Shown here piece after piece: positions 63,769 through 64,000 of a stretch of 64,000 nt of DNA. A program made the translations under genes and the position numbers. Origin of the DNA: Streptomyces sp. CB00316 (lineage in GTDB: Bacteria; Actinomycetota; Actinomycetes; Streptomycetales; Streptomycetaceae); NCBI RefSeq assembly GCF_001905595.1, contig NZ_LIXI01000010.1, positions 1 to 64,000 of the forward strand, in the 5' to 3' direction. The first letter of the stretch is position 1; every line of letters begins with the position of its first letter. The notes beneath the pieces are model-generated. The model was not told the DNA's origin. It saw only the letters and a list, made by a program, of their open reading frames with translations, and did no database searches.

Positions 63769-63810
63769 TTGTCCGGACAAAGCCATGGTGGCGTCATTTG
63801 TCAGGACAAA
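63769..63810. promoter_or_regulatory. Two GntR-type operator copies between the regulator and iolG-like gene
   Basis: TTGTCCGGACAA (63769-63780) is a perfect 12-bp palindrome, and TTTGTCAGGACAAA (63797-63810) is its close relative. The centres are about 29 bp apart, so dimers would sit on the same DNA face roughly three turns apart. A TTGACA (63814-63819) follows the second copy and could be the -35 element of the rightward gene. Confidence 0.8.
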
Positions 63811-63849
63811 CGCTTGACATGATGACCGGGCGAAGGCCACCTTGGGGCC

Positions 63850-64000
63850 ATGCGCATCGGACTCATCGGAACGGGACGTATCGGCACTTTCCATGCGGAG
63901 GTGCTGAGCCGTCACCCCGCCGTGGACTCCCTGCTGGTGGCGGACGCGGATCCGGAGCGCGCCGCCGTGGCGGCCACCCGGACCGGAGCCTCGGCCGTCC
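63850..64000 (+). CDS. Gfo/Idh/MocA-family dehydrogenase (IolG-like), 5' part
   Basis: The ATG at 63850 begins MRIGLIGTGRIGTFHAEVLS, the NAD(P)-binding GTGRIG motif of inositol 2-dehydrogenase-like oxidoreductases, followed by LVADADPERAAVAATRTGAS. The window ends after 50 codons. Inositol 2-dehydrogenase would oxidise myo-inositol to 2-keto-myo-inositol, which fits the adjacent transporter and regulator. Other sugar dehydrogenases of the same family cannot be excluded from the fragment. The gene is cut by the right edge of the window. Confidence 0.85.
   Translation, partial: MRIGLIGTGRIGTFHAEVLSRHPAVDSLLVADADPERAAVAATRTGASAV

Overview
This window looks like Streptomyces chromosome. Base composition is very high in G+C, GTG starts are frequent, and ATGA/GTGA start-stop overlaps occur inside operons. 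Typical actinobacterial families are present: monomeric isocitrate dehydrogenase, F420-type oxidoreductases, a gluABCD-like transporter, a Clp_N/HTH protein, GH75 and GH5/CBM2 secreted hydrolases, a perfect CebR box and an iron box of the DmdR/IdeR type. No rRNA or tRNA gene was seen. The species cannot be named from the sequence alone.

Left part (1-36.5 kb), mostly chromosomal and ordinary. It opens with an iron-box-controlled siderophore fragment, in which a gutted PLP decarboxylase is coupled to an N-hydroxylating monooxygenase. This sits just downstream of a cobalamin riboswitch that has no cobalamin gene after it. Next come cobF, a lipoate ligase-like gene, a DUF2236 protein, a flavin monooxygenase, a fasciclin lipoprotein with a membrane molybdenum oxidoreductase, and idh. 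An amidase, two small secreted proteins and a reductive pyrimidine-catabolism set (15.8-22.1 kb) follow. That set holds an NCS1 importer, an LLM oxidoreductase, dihydropyrimidinase, an aminotransferase and beta-ureidopropionase. Further on are an XRE regulator and a methionine aminopeptidase diverging from a shared palindrome, a GH75 chitosanase, gamma-glutamyltranspeptidase, a broken MurJ-like gene, a secreted CocE-type hydrolase and a gluABCD-type amino-acid transporter.

Middle part (36.5-50.3 kb), an accessory region full of wreckage. It contains a VCBS/FG-GAP pseudogene, a polymorphic-toxin HINT fragment, remnants of IS630, IS481 and IS110 transposases, a frameshifted small gene and a decayed type I-E-like CRISPR array without cas genes. 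Embedded in or next to this debris are the most interesting genes. A cis-prenyltransferase is translationally coupled to a DUF2236 (MpaB/Lcp-superfamily) oxygenase that carries three C-terminal EF-hands. About 10 kb away is a single-chain fusion of a squalene/phytoene-synthase-like domain with a second cis-prenyltransferase. I propose these as candidates for an undescribed isoprenoid pathway. The region also carries a CebR-boxed GH5 mannanase, a BASS transporter, an SGNH lipase and a PucR-like regulator.

Right part (52-64 kb) returns to ordinary genes. It has an SDR dehydrogenase, a Clp_N/HTH protein with a palindromic operator at its start codon, exonuclease III, an MBL-fold hydrolase, a pcaD-pcaC fusion and a ROK kinase. 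The end is a sugar/inositol-type ABC transporter with a GntR regulator facing an IolG/Gfo-Idh-MocA gene cut by the window edge, with two copies of a TTTGTC-type operator between them.
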